Shown here in pieces: positions 26,323 through 34,951 of a stretch of 64,000 nt of DNA. Each line of letters opens with the position of its first letter. Within the stretch, counting starts at the first letter, position 1. This stretch comes from an uncultured Burkholderiales bacterium (GTDB lineage Bacteria; Pseudomonadota; Gammaproteobacteria; Burkholderiales; Burkholderiaceae_C). The notes under the pieces are model-generated. The model was not told where the DNA came from and did not search any database. It saw nothing but the letters and a program-made list of their open reading frames with translations. Made by a program: the position numbers and the translations under genes. The stretch covers positions 28,133-92,132 of the forward strand of contig CAIJIT010000284.1 in the NCBI GenBank assembly GCA_903820745.1. The letters are read 5' to 3'.

Positions 26323-29067
26323 ATGACCGAGGCTCAACCAACTTCAAATGCCAAACTGCCGGCGATTGCGGATGCTGGGTACAGCCGATTTGTCCAGCGC
26401 GTGCGACGCCGCTATGCCAACCTGCTTGATCTGCTGCCGTCAGGCCTGCCAGATCGGGCCGCCATCGAGGTGCTGATTTCCTGCTTGCAAGAGGCTGGAA
26501 GTCCACTGACCAGGGCGCTACGGGTCGCGCGCCATCTGGTACTTGAACGCCTTGCAGTACTCGACATCGAGGCCGGCGCCGAGATGCATGAAGTCACCGG
26601 CGTGATGACCGACCTGGCCGAAGTCAGTTTATGCCTGGCGCTGGCGCAGGCGCGCTCTGATCAGGACGCAAGCTCGGGCTGTGCCCGCAATCAGGCCGGC
26701 GAAGTGATCGATTTCTGGGTGGTCGGCATGGGCAAGCTCGGCGCCCGCGAATTGAATGTCTCATCCGACATCGACCTGATCTATGTCTACGAAGAAGATG
26801 GGCAGACCGACGGCAGTCATTCGATCAGCGCACATGAGTATTTCAGCCGGGTCGCACATCGGCTCTACGCGCTGATCGGCGATGTCACCGACGACGGACA
26901 GGTCTTCCGAGTCGATCTGGCGTTGCGGCCGAACGGCAATTCGGGTCCGGCCGCAGTCAGCATGGCGATGCTGGAAGAATATTTCTTCGTCCAGGGGCGT
27001 GAGTGGGAACGCTTTGCCTGGCTGAAAAGCCGTGTGGTGGCGCCAATGGAAAGCACGCAAAACGGCCGTGCGCTGGCCTTGCGCTCGCTGGTCACCCCGT
27101 TCGTTTACCGGCGCTATCTCGACTATGGCGTCTTCGAAGGCCTGCGGCAGCTGCACCGCAAGATCCGCGACGAAGCGCAGCGCCGCGCTGCCGGCAGACC
27201 CGAGCGTGCCAATGATGTGAAGCTGTCACGCGGTGGCATCCGCGAGATCGAGTTCACCGTGCAACTGCTGCAAGTGGTGCGTGGCGGCCAATTTCCAGAA
27301 ATCCGCACCCGTTCAACCGTCAAGGCGCTGGGCCGTCTGGCCGAGAGTGGCTTGATGAAGCCGGCGACGGCCGCCAAGCTGGTCGACTGCTATGTCTTCC
27401 TGCGCCGGGTCGAACACCGGATCCAGTTTCTCGACGACCAGCAAACCCATTGCCTGCCAGGCCAGGACTCGGATCTGGCCTGGATCGCCCGCAGCCTGGG
27501 CATGAGCTGCCATGTCGACGCCTGCGAACTACTCGATCGGCTCTGCGAAGTGCGTGAAATTGTCGCCACCGAATTCGATTCACTTCTGCATGACGGCCAG
27601 GCGCCGGCCGGCAATGGTTGTCGAAGTTGCGGCGGCCCGGCATTGACCGTCGACACCGAAGAATTCCTGGCCAAATTGCCGTCGGAACTGGCCACCGCGG
27701 TCAGACGACTGGCCGGCCAGCAGCGCGTACAGGCATTGCGCGACGAATCACGCCTGCGCCTGGCCAAATTGATCGGTCGTGCAGCCGATGCCGTCAAGGA
27801 CGGCGGCTGCACGATGGACGCGGCACTGCGTTTTGTCGATTGGATCGAGCCGCTGCTGCGGCGCGAAAGCTATCTGGCCTTGCTGGTCGAACGCCCGGCA
27901 GTACAGACCCGCTTGCTGCGCTTGCTGGGGTTGGCGCGCTGGCCGATGCGCTACTTGATGCTGCATCCCGGCGTCATTGATGAACTGGCAGACGAGCGCT
28001 TGTTGCACGACCGATTCAGTGGCGACGACTTCATCAAGGAATTGCACAACCGGCATGATGCCTGGGCAAGATCGGGTGAGGCGGATGAAGAGGCCTTGCT
28101 CGACACCTTACGCCGAGCCCATCAGGCCGAAGTATTCCGCACCCTGGTGCGCGACGTGGAAGGCGAAATCAGCGTCGAGCAGGTGGCCGACGAGTTGTCG
28201 GCGCTGGCCGATGCGGTGCTGCAATGCACGATTGCATGGGTCTGGGCCCGGTTGAAACAAGCGCATCGGCCACAGCCGCGCTTTGCCGTGATCGCCTATG
28301 GCAAATTGGGCGGCAAGGAACTCGGTTATGGCGGCGACCTCGATGTGGTCTTCCTGTTCGACGATGAGGACGAGAACGCCGCCGAAATCTATGCCGCTTT
28401 CGTTCGCAAGCTGATCACTTGGCTGACGGTGAGAACTTCTGCAGGCGAGCTGTTCGACATCGACACTGCGCTGCGTCCGAACGGCAATTCAGGCCTGCTG
28501 GTGACTTCGCTGGCCTCGTTCGAAAAATACCAGTCCGGCCGCGGCAGCAATACCGCCTGGACCTGGGAGCATCAGGCGATCACCCGGGCGCGCTTTTGCG
28601 CTGGCGATCCCTCGCTGGCCGAGCCCTTCGAGGCGGTGCGGCGCCGCGTGATGACCGCGCCCCGTGACCACGCTGCCTTGCGTGCCGAAGTGCAGGCGAT
28701 GCGCACTAAAGTACGTGCATCCAGGCCGGTGAAAGTCGGGCATTTCGACGTCAAGCACAGCCCCGGCGGCATGATGGATGCCGAATTCGCACTGCAATAC
28801 CTGACTCTCGCTCACGCCGGCAAGCACCCGGCATTGATCGCCAACGCCGGCGTCATTGCCCTGCTCGGGCACGCTGAAGAAGCCGGTTTGCTGGCTGAAG
28901 GTATTGGTTTTTCCGCCGCCAACGCCTACCGCGAGTTGCGCCGGGCCCAGCATCGGGCGCGGCTCGATGAACAGCCGACATCGTTCGACGAAACCAGGTT
29001 GGTCGAGACCGGGCTGGACCATCATCGCGATGCCGTGCTGGCGCTGTGGCAAGCCGTTTTTTCTTGA
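26323..29067 (+). CDS. glnE: Bifunctional glutamine synthetase adenylyltransferase/adenylyl-removing enzyme
   Basis: It adenylylates and de-adenylylates glutamine synthetase in response to PII. It is 914 residues from ATG 26323. Two nucleotidyltransferase domains are visible: the N-terminal one with GMGKLGARELNVSSDIDLIY and the C-terminal one with AYGKLGGKELGYGGDLDVVF, each with the DxD metal pair. The spacing and the RPNGNSG repeat in both halves are typical. It is divergent from yhdP. Its 3' end overlaps the rhombosortase start by 22 bases. Confidence 0.95.
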   Translation: MTEAQPTSNAKLPAIADAGYSRFVQRVRRRYANLLDLLPSGLPDRAAIEVLISCLQEAGSPLTRALRVARHLVLERLAVLDIEAGAEMHEVTGVMTDLAEVSLCLALAQARSDQDASSGCARNQAGEVIDFWVVGMGKLGARELNVSSDIDLIYVYEEDGQTDGSHSISAHEYFSRVAHRLYALIGDVTDDGQVFRVDLALRPNGNSGPAAVSMAMLEEYFFVQGREWERFAWLKSRVVAPMESTQNGRALALRSLVTPFVYRRYLDYGVFEGLRQLHRKIRDEAQRRAAGRPERANDVKLSRGGIREIEFTVQLLQVVRGGQFPEIRTRSTVKALGRLAESGLMKPATAAKLVDCYVFLRRVEHRIQFLDDQQTHCLPGQDSDLAWIARSLGMSCHVDACELLDRLCEVREIVATEFDSLLHDGQAPAGNGCRSCGGPALTVDTEEFLAKLPSELATAVRRLAGQQRVQALRDESRLRLAKLIGRAADAVKDGGCTMDAALRFVDWIEPLLRRESYLALLVERPAVQTRLLRLLGLARWPMRYLMLHPGVIDELADERLLHDRFSGDDFIKELHNRHDAWARSGEADEEALLDTLRRAHQAEVFRTLVRDVEGEISVEQVADELSALADAVLQCTIAWVWARLKQAHRPQPRFAVIAYGKLGGKELGYGGDLDVVFLFDDEDENAAEIYAAFVRKLITWLTVRTSAGELFDIDTALRPNGNSGLLVTSLASFEKYQSGRGSNTAWTWEHQAITRARFCAGDPSLAEPFEAVRRRVMTAPRDHAALRAEVQAMRTKVRASRPVKVGHFDVKHSPGGMMDAEFALQYLTLAHAGKHPALIANAGVIALLGHAEEAGLLAEGIGFSAANAYRELRRAQHRARLDEQPTSFDETRLVETGLDHHRDAVLALWQAVFS

Positions 29068-29636
29068 GCCCCTGGGCCCTGCTGGCGGCTATATTCGCAG
29101 CTGGCGCCATGCTGGCTTGGCCCCTGGCAACCGATGGGCTTGACTGGCAAGCCCACATGCTTGCCGCTGAACCGTGGCGTGCCTTCAGCGCTGCCTTTGT
29201 GCATTGGAGTGTCAGGCATCTGCTGGCCAATCTGGCCGGCTGCGCTGTACTTGCCTGGCTCGGGCTGGCGGCGACCTTGCCAGCACGCTGCGCCTGGGCC
29301 TGGCTGCTGGCATGGCCGCTGACGCAGATAGGGCTGCTGTTGCTATCCGACCTGCAGCATTACGGCGGCCTGTCCGGCGTCTTGCATGCCGGCGTGGCGA
29401 TTGCCGTGGTGGAACTGCTGTTCAGGCAAGGCCGCGATCGCCTGCTCGGCGCAGCCATCGCTGCCGGGCTGCTGATCAAGCTCTTGCTGGAACAACCACT
29501 TGGCGCGGCAATGCGTCAGGTGCCGGGATGGGACATCGCAGTCGTGCCCTTTGCCCATCTGAGCGGAGCGATAGCCGGGCTGACCTGCGCATTGCTGTTT
29601 TCAATCAACGGGCAGAACCGGAGCGTCAATCAATGA
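29046..29636 (+). CDS. rrtA: Rhombosortase (rhomboid-family intramembrane protease)
   Basis: Rhombosortases cleave the C-terminal GlyGly-CTERM tail of exported proteins in the inner membrane. It is 196 residues from GTG 29046; TTG 29064 is possible. Six hydrophobic helices can be traced. The family marks are FVHWSVRHLLANLAG, the nucleophile in GGLSGVLHAG, and the helix-6 histidine in AHLSGAIAGL. It lacks the long loops of GlpG. The start lies inside the glnE end and the stop overlaps the EamA gene in ATGA. A GlyGly-CTERM protease is encoded at 45.9 kb. Confidence 0.82.
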   Translation: MASRFFLSPWALLAAIFAAGAMLAWPLATDGLDWQAHMLAAEPWRAFSAAFVHWSVRHLLANLAGCAVLAWLGLAATLPARCAWAWLLAWPLTQIGLLLLSDLQHYGGLSGVLHAGVAIAVVELLFRQGRDRLLGAAIAAGLLIKLLLEQPLGAAMRQVPGWDIAVVPFAHLSGAIAGLTCALLFSINGQNRSVNQ

Positions 29637-30526
29637 GTCACACAAGAAAATCAAAACTGGATCGCGTCGCCCTACTCGGCTTGTTGCTGTGCTGTTCGAT
29701 CTGGGGGCTCAACCAGGTCGCAGCCAAGGCCGGCCTGAGTGAGATCGGACCGCTCTGGCAGGCCGGGCTGCGCTCGCTGGGCTCGGCCTTGCTGGTCTGG
29801 GTCTGGGCAGGCTGGCGCGGCATTGCCTTGTTCGAGCGCGACGGCAGTCTCGCCGGCGGATTGCTGGCCGGAAGCCTGTTCGCAGCCGAGTTCGCCTGCA
29901 TCTTCCTAGGTCTACAGTTCACGACCGCCTCGCGCATGGTTGTCTTCATTTACCTGAGCCCGTTTGTAGTCGCCCTTGGCATGCCCTTCATCGCCCGCTC
30001 CGAGCGGTTGAACCTGCGCCAAGTGGCGGGTCTGGCGCTGGCTTTCGGCGCGGTTGCCTGGGCTTTTGCCGAAAACTTCAGCCATTCCAGCGGCTCGTCG
30101 CTGCAATGGCTAGGAGACAGCCTAGGCGTGCTTTCAGCCTTGCTGTGGGGCGGCACCACTCTGGCAATACGCGGCTCAAGACTGGCCAGCAGCAGCGCCG
30201 AGAAGACCCTGCTTTACCAACTCGGCATAGCGGGTCTGGCCCTTTGCCTGGCAGCCCTTTTCAGCTCTGAGGCGCTGCCCCTGAACTGGTCTTTCCGGCT
30301 CGCTGGCCTGATGTTGTTCCAGACGGTCGTTGTCAGCTTTGCCAGCTATCTGCTCTGGTTCTGGATGGTGCGCCATTACCCGGCGACGCGACTGGCCAGC
30401 TTCACCTTGGCCACACCATTGTTCGGACTGGTTGCAGGTGCCTTGATTCTGGGCGATACGATCACCCTGCGGCTCTGGATGGCCCTGGTGGCGCTCGCTG
30501 TAGGCATCTTTTTCGTCAACCGATAG
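29633..30526 (+). CDS. EamA-family (DMT) transporter
   Basis: A 297-residue inner-membrane permease with about ten helices in two EamA repeats. The first repeat begins LLCCSIWGLNQVAAK, the second SLGVLSALLWGGTTLAIRG. Members export amino acids or other metabolites; the substrate is unknown. Its ATG overlaps the rrtA stop, so the pair is translationally coupled. Confidence 0.85.
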   Translation: MSHTRKSKLDRVALLGLLLCCSIWGLNQVAAKAGLSEIGPLWQAGLRSLGSALLVWVWAGWRGIALFERDGSLAGGLLAGSLFAAEFACIFLGLQFTTASRMVVFIYLSPFVVALGMPFIARSERLNLRQVAGLALAFGAVAWAFAENFSHSSGSSLQWLGDSLGVLSALLWGGTTLAIRGSRLASSSAEKTLLYQLGIAGLALCLAALFSSEALPLNWSFRLAGLMLFQTVVVSFASYLLWFWMVRHYPATRLASFTLATPLFGLVAGALILGDTITLRLWMALVALAVGIFFVNR

Positions 30527-30595
30527 TTGTCGCCTCGGCGGCAAGCGGCGGGACGGGCCAGGCTTAGACTGGCCGACCCCCATCCGGAGAATTCC

Positions 30596-31261
30596 ATGAT
30601 CACGCTCTGCGGCTTTGCAATTTCAAATTACTACAACAAGGTCAAGCTGGCCTTGCTGGAAAAAGGCATCCCCTTCGAGGAATCGCTGGTGATGACGCAC
30701 TCCAAGGATGAGGCGGTGCTGAGCGCCTCGCCGCTGGCCAAGGTGCCGTTCATCCGGACAGCGCAAGGGTCGCTGTGCGAAAGCCAGGTGATTCTTGATT
30801 ATCTGGAAGCGATTCAACCCAGCCCGGCGTTGCTGCCCGCCGATCCATTTGATGCCGCCAAGGTGCATGAATTGATCACCTTCATCGAGTTGCATCTGGA
30901 ACTGGTGGCGCGCGAGTTGTATGGCCAGGCCTTCTTCGGTGGCACGGTCAGCGAGAGCACCAAGGAGCGGGTACGCAAGACGCTGCTGAAGAACATCGCG
31001 GCTTTCAAACGCCTGGCCCGCTTCGCCCCTTATGTCGCCGGCGCTACCTTCACCCAGGCTGATTGTTCTGCCTGGGCCAGCCTGGCGCTGATCGCGATGT
31101 CCTGCAAGTCGGTTCTGGGCGAAGACCTCTTAACGACGGGTGGGGTCGACTGGAAACCCTATGCCAAGCTGATCGGCGAGCGTCCGAGCGCGGTCAGAGT
31201 CGCAGCCGACCGCAAAGCCGCGCAGGGTCAGATGGCCGCATTGACAAGTCAGGGCGGCTGA
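30596..31261 (+). CDS. Glutathione S-transferase family protein
   Basis: A 221-residue GST. The N-terminal thioredoxin fold has ISNYYNKVKLALLEKGIPFEE, the cis-Pro element KVPFI, and GSLCESQVILDYLE, the glutathione gamma-glutamyl site. The rest is the helical domain. ATG 30596 has GGAG 7 nt upstream. The substrate is not predictable. It follows the EamA gene by 69 bp. Confidence 0.88.
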   Translation: MITLCGFAISNYYNKVKLALLEKGIPFEESLVMTHSKDEAVLSASPLAKVPFIRTAQGSLCESQVILDYLEAIQPSPALLPADPFDAAKVHELITFIELHLELVARELYGQAFFGGTVSESTKERVRKTLLKNIAAFKRLARFAPYVAGATFTQADCSAWASLALIAMSCKSVLGEDLLTTGGVDWKPYAKLIGERPSAVRVAADRKAAQGQMAALTSQGG

Positions 31262-31269
31262 TCAACTCC

Positions 31270-32205
31270 TCAATTGACGGCCAGAAAATTCTGTCCCGTC
31301 ACATTGGCATCGTTCACGACAGCAGTCCTTGACGGCGGGTCGAAGGTCTTTCCTCCGTGATAGATATTGATGGCGTAACTGCCGTTTTTCCCGACCTGAA
31401 AACTGTAATTCCCACTGCTGTCAGTCGTTTGAATGGCCGTCAAACCGATGGTCGTGAGGGTGACCGGGGTGAAGGTTGAACTCAGCATCACACCGGCAAG
31501 ACCTGTACCGTTGCTGGCCGTCACCTTGCCCGAAATCGTGTAGGTCAGCCCGGTATTTACGGCTGGCAAATTGGCACCTCCGCCGGTGATCTTGACGTCT
31601 GGCAAGACGATTTTTCCACCCGTTGCAATGGCGCTGATGCTGGCTGCCAGATGGCCCAGGGCATCGGCGGCACCGGTCACAGTCCTGTTGCCGGAATTCT
31701 TGGCCACCTCGTTGATCAGCGTGGCAAAGTTCGCCGCCGCCGCCGTGGGAAGATCAAGATTCTGGTTGAAACATGCGGCGGTGACCGCCGGGTCAATCTT
31801 CATACCGGTTGGGGTCAGGCTGCTTGACGTCAGCAGGAACTGGGCGATCTGGACCACCGACGGCATGTCAACCGTCACCGACGTGCCTGGATGTGCTGCC
31901 TTTACCAGGTCCATCGGCGTGATGACAGCGGCCCCGGGCGCATTCCCGACGACCACGCCGCCAACCGAAAACGTCACTGACTTCCCGACCTCATAACTGA
32001 ACTCACCATTGGCTCCGGTCAGTCCGGTCTGCCCGCCGGAGAGAAATTTCATTCCTTGCACCGGAGCGTCAATGAAATTGCCGTTCGCGATAAGGATCGA
32101 TGCATTGCTGCTGCTGCCGCCGCCACCACCGCCACCGCAGCCGTTCAACAGCAGTGCCAAGGCAAGCAAGGCCCAAACGATCGGCTTGGAAAATATTCTG
32201 TTCAT
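31270..32205 (-). CDS. Predicted lipoprotein with a C-terminal Ig-like domain
   Basis: A 311-residue exported protein of unknown function. The signal peptide ends in the lipobox LLNGC, and the mature N-terminus is a Gly/Ser-rich linker after the lipidated Cys. The last 90 or so residues (TYTISGKVTASNGTGLAGVM; TTDSSGNYSF) resemble carboxypeptidase-regulatory/SdrD-type beta domains. ATG 32205 is chosen because AAGGAG ends 5 nt upstream. It converges with the GST gene. Confidence 0.8.
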   Translation of the reverse strand: MNRIFSKPIVWALLALALLLNGCGGGGGGGSSSNASILIANGNFIDAPVQGMKFLSGGQTGLTGANGEFSYEVGKSVTFSVGGVVVGNAPGAAVITPMDLVKAAHPGTSVTVDMPSVVQIAQFLLTSSSLTPTGMKIDPAVTAACFNQNLDLPTAAAANFATLINEVAKNSGNRTVTGAADALGHLAASISAIATGGKIVLPDVKITGGGANLPAVNTGLTYTISGKVTASNGTGLAGVMLSSTFTPVTLTTIGLTAIQTTDSSGNYSFQVGKNGSYAINIYHGGKTFDPPSRTAVVNDANVTGQNFLAVN

Positions 32206-32284
32206 CATCACTCCTTGTCCTGTTTCACACCTCGGCTGACTCCGACGGAAGACTGCCACCGTTCAACGAATAACCCCCAACCAC

Positions 32285-33751
32285 TCAGGATTCAATCCCG
32301 ATCAGCACATTCTTTGTCTCAGTGTATTGCTCGAGCCCCTGTCGTCCGAGTTCCCTGCCGATACCTGATTGCTTGAATCCTCCGAAGGGCATAAATGCAC
32401 CTATTTGACTCGCGCTTGGATGCGCGTTGATGTTGATGCTCCCCACCCGAAGCCCTTTCGCCACCTTCAATGCGCGCGTCAAGTCCTTGGTCCAAATCGA
32501 AGCTGACAAGCCAAAGGCCGAATCATTCGCCAGATCAATGGCATCGGACGCATCCATGCAAGCCACAGCCACGACTGGACCAAAAATCTCCTCCTCCACA
32601 ATCCTCATGCCAGCTTTCGTTTCAGAAAAAATTGTCGGCTGGAAATAGTTGCCGTCTTCCAAACCAACCGGCCTTCCGCCGCCGCAAATCAAACGGGCGC
32701 CGTCTTTTGTGCCACTGCGTACGAGTTCGTCGACCCGTTGCCAATGCTCCCTGGCAATCAACGGGCCCAAATCTGTCGTTTCATCAAGCACCGCCCCGAT
32801 CTTCAGCAAGGCTGTTTCAGCCTCAAGCCTTGCAACAAACTCCTGGTACACCGCCGACTCCACATAGATCCTGGACCTGGCCGAACAACTCTGCCCCGAG
32901 TTGCCGAAGACAGCCCGCACGGATGCGCTGGCTGCCGCGGCCAGATCAGCGTCGGCAAAAACCAAGGTCGGACTCTTGCCTCCCAGTTCCAGTGCGACTC
33001 GCTTGATACCGGCGGCTGCCGACTGCATCACTGCAGCACCCGTGCTCGTCGAGCCGGTAAACGAAATCATGTCTATGCCCGGATGCGCCACCAGCGCCGA
33101 TCCGGCCATTTGTCCCCCTGAAAGGATATTGGCAACACCCTTCGGTAGATCGATCGATCGGAGAATTTCAGCAAGAACCAGCGCCGACAACGGTGTAAAC
33201 GGCGAAGTCTTCAAAACGACCGTGCAACCCGCCGCGAGTGCAGGCGCAAGTTTCCAGGCAGCGGCCAGAAATGGAAAGTTCCAGGGAACTAGCTGCCCTA
33301 CAACCCCGACCGGCTCCCGGCTGGTGAATGCAAAATTCTGGCTACCAAGCGGGATCGTGCTACCCGTCAGATCGGGGGCCAGGCCCGCATAATAGGAAAA
33401 TACCCTGGCTGCACCGAGAACCTCTCGTCGCGCACCTTTGATCGGCTTTCCCGAACTGATCGCATCAATTCGGGCAATATCTTCGCAACGTGCCTCAATC
33501 GCTTGCGCAATCCTGCTCAAATATTGACCACGCTCGAATGGAACAAGATTCGGCCAAGGGCCCTGAGTAAAGGCCACCCGCGCGGCGGCTACTGCGGCAT
33601 CAACTTGCAGTTTTCCGGCCGACCGTACCGTTGTCAGTTGTAGATTGTTGCTGGGGTTGCAGACAATAATCTCTTCGCCGGTGCCAGCGACGAACTGCCC
33701 GTTGATAAACAGAGCCTCTGGGTGATTCACAGAAATATCAACATCGGTCAT
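32285..33751 (-). CDS. Aldehyde dehydrogenase family protein
   Basis: An NAD(P)+-dependent oxidase of an unknown aldehyde. It is 488 residues. Motifs are QLVPWNFPFLAAAWKLAPAL, FTGSTSTGA, LELGGKSP (catalytic Glu) and NSGQSCSARSR (catalytic Cys), and the C-terminus is PFGGFKQSGIGRELG, closest in style to betaine-aldehyde dehydrogenases. It is the last gene of the seven-gene operon, 12 bp after the HisI-like gene. In context it probably oxidises an aldehyde released by the upstream enzymes. Confidence 0.9.
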   Translation of the reverse strand: MTDVDISVNHPEALFINGQFVAGTGEEIIVCNPSNNLQLTTVRSAGKLQVDAAVAAARVAFTQGPWPNLVPFERGQYLSRIAQAIEARCEDIARIDAISSGKPIKGARREVLGAARVFSYYAGLAPDLTGSTIPLGSQNFAFTSREPVGVVGQLVPWNFPFLAAAWKLAPALAAGCTVVLKTSPFTPLSALVLAEILRSIDLPKGVANILSGGQMAGSALVAHPGIDMISFTGSTSTGAAVMQSAAAGIKRVALELGGKSPTLVFADADLAAAASASVRAVFGNSGQSCSARSRIYVESAVYQEFVARLEAETALLKIGAVLDETTDLGPLIAREHWQRVDELVRSGTKDGARLICGGGRPVGLEDGNYFQPTIFSETKAGMRIVEEEIFGPVVAVACMDASDAIDLANDSAFGLSASIWTKDLTRALKVAKGLRVGSININAHPSASQIGAFMPFGGFKQSGIGRELGRQGLEQYTETKNVLIGIES

Positions 33752-33763
33752 TGCAAGCCTTGC

Positions 33764-34174
33764 CTACCCGTGGTTTGCTGGAATTTCGCGACAAAAACAG
33801 GTCAAAAATCCATGCCCGCAAATATGCCGCTCAGGTACCGTCTCGAACAATACCGTGTCATCATCACAATCGACAATAACGCGGGTTATTTCGACAAAAT
33901 TACCGTCATCCTCGCCCATAGCCCAGAGCCGCTGGAGGGTTCGCCTGTACATGGTTAAAATTCCAGTTCGACATGAAACATTCCAGGCTTCTGGATTAAG
34001 AAAACCTACCATCAAGACTTGCCCCGTATAGGCATGCTGCAAGACAAAGGGCAACAATCCGCCCATTTTGTCAAAATTCAAGGCTACCGGCTCAAAGCTG
34101 AACCGACCCTTCGGCGACTTGAATACTGTTGCGCTCGTTGCTACGTCGGATCTTTCACTGCTGGCATCGTTCAT
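33764..34174 (-). CDS. HisI-like phosphoribosyl-AMP cyclohydrolase paralogue
   Basis: HisI opens the adenine ring of phosphoribosyl-AMP in histidine synthesis. This 136-residue protein has the HisI fold throughout: LLPFVLQHAYTGQVLMVGFLN, QRLWAMGE, and VDCDDD (residues 101-106) in place of DCDGD. The three metal-binding Asp positions are kept, as are the Cys of the last two motifs. CHTG has become CGHG (119-122), and the WxRSR element is MYRRT. No histidine genes are near. It lies between the ALDH and PyrF-like genes, so a different phosphoribosylated substrate is likely. Confidence 0.78.
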   Translation of the reverse strand: MNDASSERSDVATSATVFKSPKGRFSFEPVALNFDKMGGLLPFVLQHAYTGQVLMVGFLNPEAWNVSCRTGILTMYRRTLQRLWAMGEDDGNFVEITRVIVDCDDDTVLFETVPERHICGHGFLTCFCREIPANHG

Positions 34175-34184
34175 TTTAAACCTA

Positions 34185-34949
34185 TCAATCCAAAACGGCT
34201 TGCATCATTGCGTCGACAAATCTCTGCGCTGATTCGGTTGGCGATTTACTAGCAGCGACCGCTCGGCCGACGATCGCGTATTTTCTAGGCGCAGCCTTTG
34301 CCGCCAGAAATGCCTTCGAAATATCTCCACCGAGGCTACCGAAGCCGGTGAGAAAGACGATGGGCTGCTCGACATTATTCGTCATCCAGTCGATTTTTTG
34401 TCGAAGCGCATCGGTATTATTTGCAGGCAAGACGAAGCTGTTGGCACCCACATCACCAGCAATCTCCAAGATGCGTTCGAGCACATCATCGACCAAGAAT
34501 CCACCACCCGAGATGCAATAATCCGGAACCGGTATATGGCCACCGACAACCGGAACCATACCGTGTCGTATCGTTTCGCCAACGAAACTCCGAACGGCTT
34601 GTGGCCCGGCGACAGGGAACAAAATCAACGCATCTGCACCCGCTTCACTGCAGAACTTGGCAAACTTGGCTGCCATATCCGGCATATCAGGCCCCGCCTT
34701 CTGATGGTCATAGATCAGCGGCAGGTCCGTGATATTCCTCAAGACGCTGATCGCATGCGGCAAGCCTCGCGGCAAAACTCCCGTCAAGCCCAGTTTATAG
34801 CCGACGACCCCTTGCACGTTCGTCGTCTGTTCGACGAGACGCAGCATTTCATCCCAGGAATCAACATCAAGCGCAGGCACCAATCCGATCGGCGCAGCGA
34901 ACAACCCAAGCGCCTTTTCTACGGTGACCTTGGGGTCCAATTCCGCCAT
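34185..34949 (-). CDS. PyrF-like (orotidine-phosphate decarboxylase superfamily) protein
   Basis: A TIM-barrel protein of 254 residues in the OMP-decarboxylase/HUMPS superfamily. PALDVDSWDEML (Asp28), VGYKLG (Lys52) and YDHQKAGPDMP match the family's substrate Asp, Lys and D-x-K-x-x-D array. Spacing in the last motif is one residue longer on each side. The phosphate-binding end has FLTGFGSLGG and YAIVGRAVAASKSP. ATG 34949 is preferred over the overlapping GTG 34955 because AGAAGGGG lies upstream at better spacing. A true pyrimidine role is possible but the context argues against it. Confidence 0.72.
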   Translation of the reverse strand: MAELDPKVTVEKALGLFAAPIGLVPALDVDSWDEMLRLVEQTTNVQGVVGYKLGLTGVLPRGLPHAISVLRNITDLPLIYDHQKAGPDMPDMAAKFAKFCSEAGADALILFPVAGPQAVRSFVGETIRHGMVPVVGGHIPVPDYCISGGGFLVDDVLERILEIAGDVGANSFVLPANNTDALRQKIDWMTNNVEQPIVFLTGFGSLGGDISKAFLAAKAAPRKYAIVGRAVAASKSPTESAQRFVDAMMQAVLD

Positions 34950-34951
34950 CT

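Noticed and set aside
26179..26337. N-terminal extension of YhdP to 26337
   Set aside because: It would overlap the divergent glnE start, and the extra residues show no membrane-anchor or family character.
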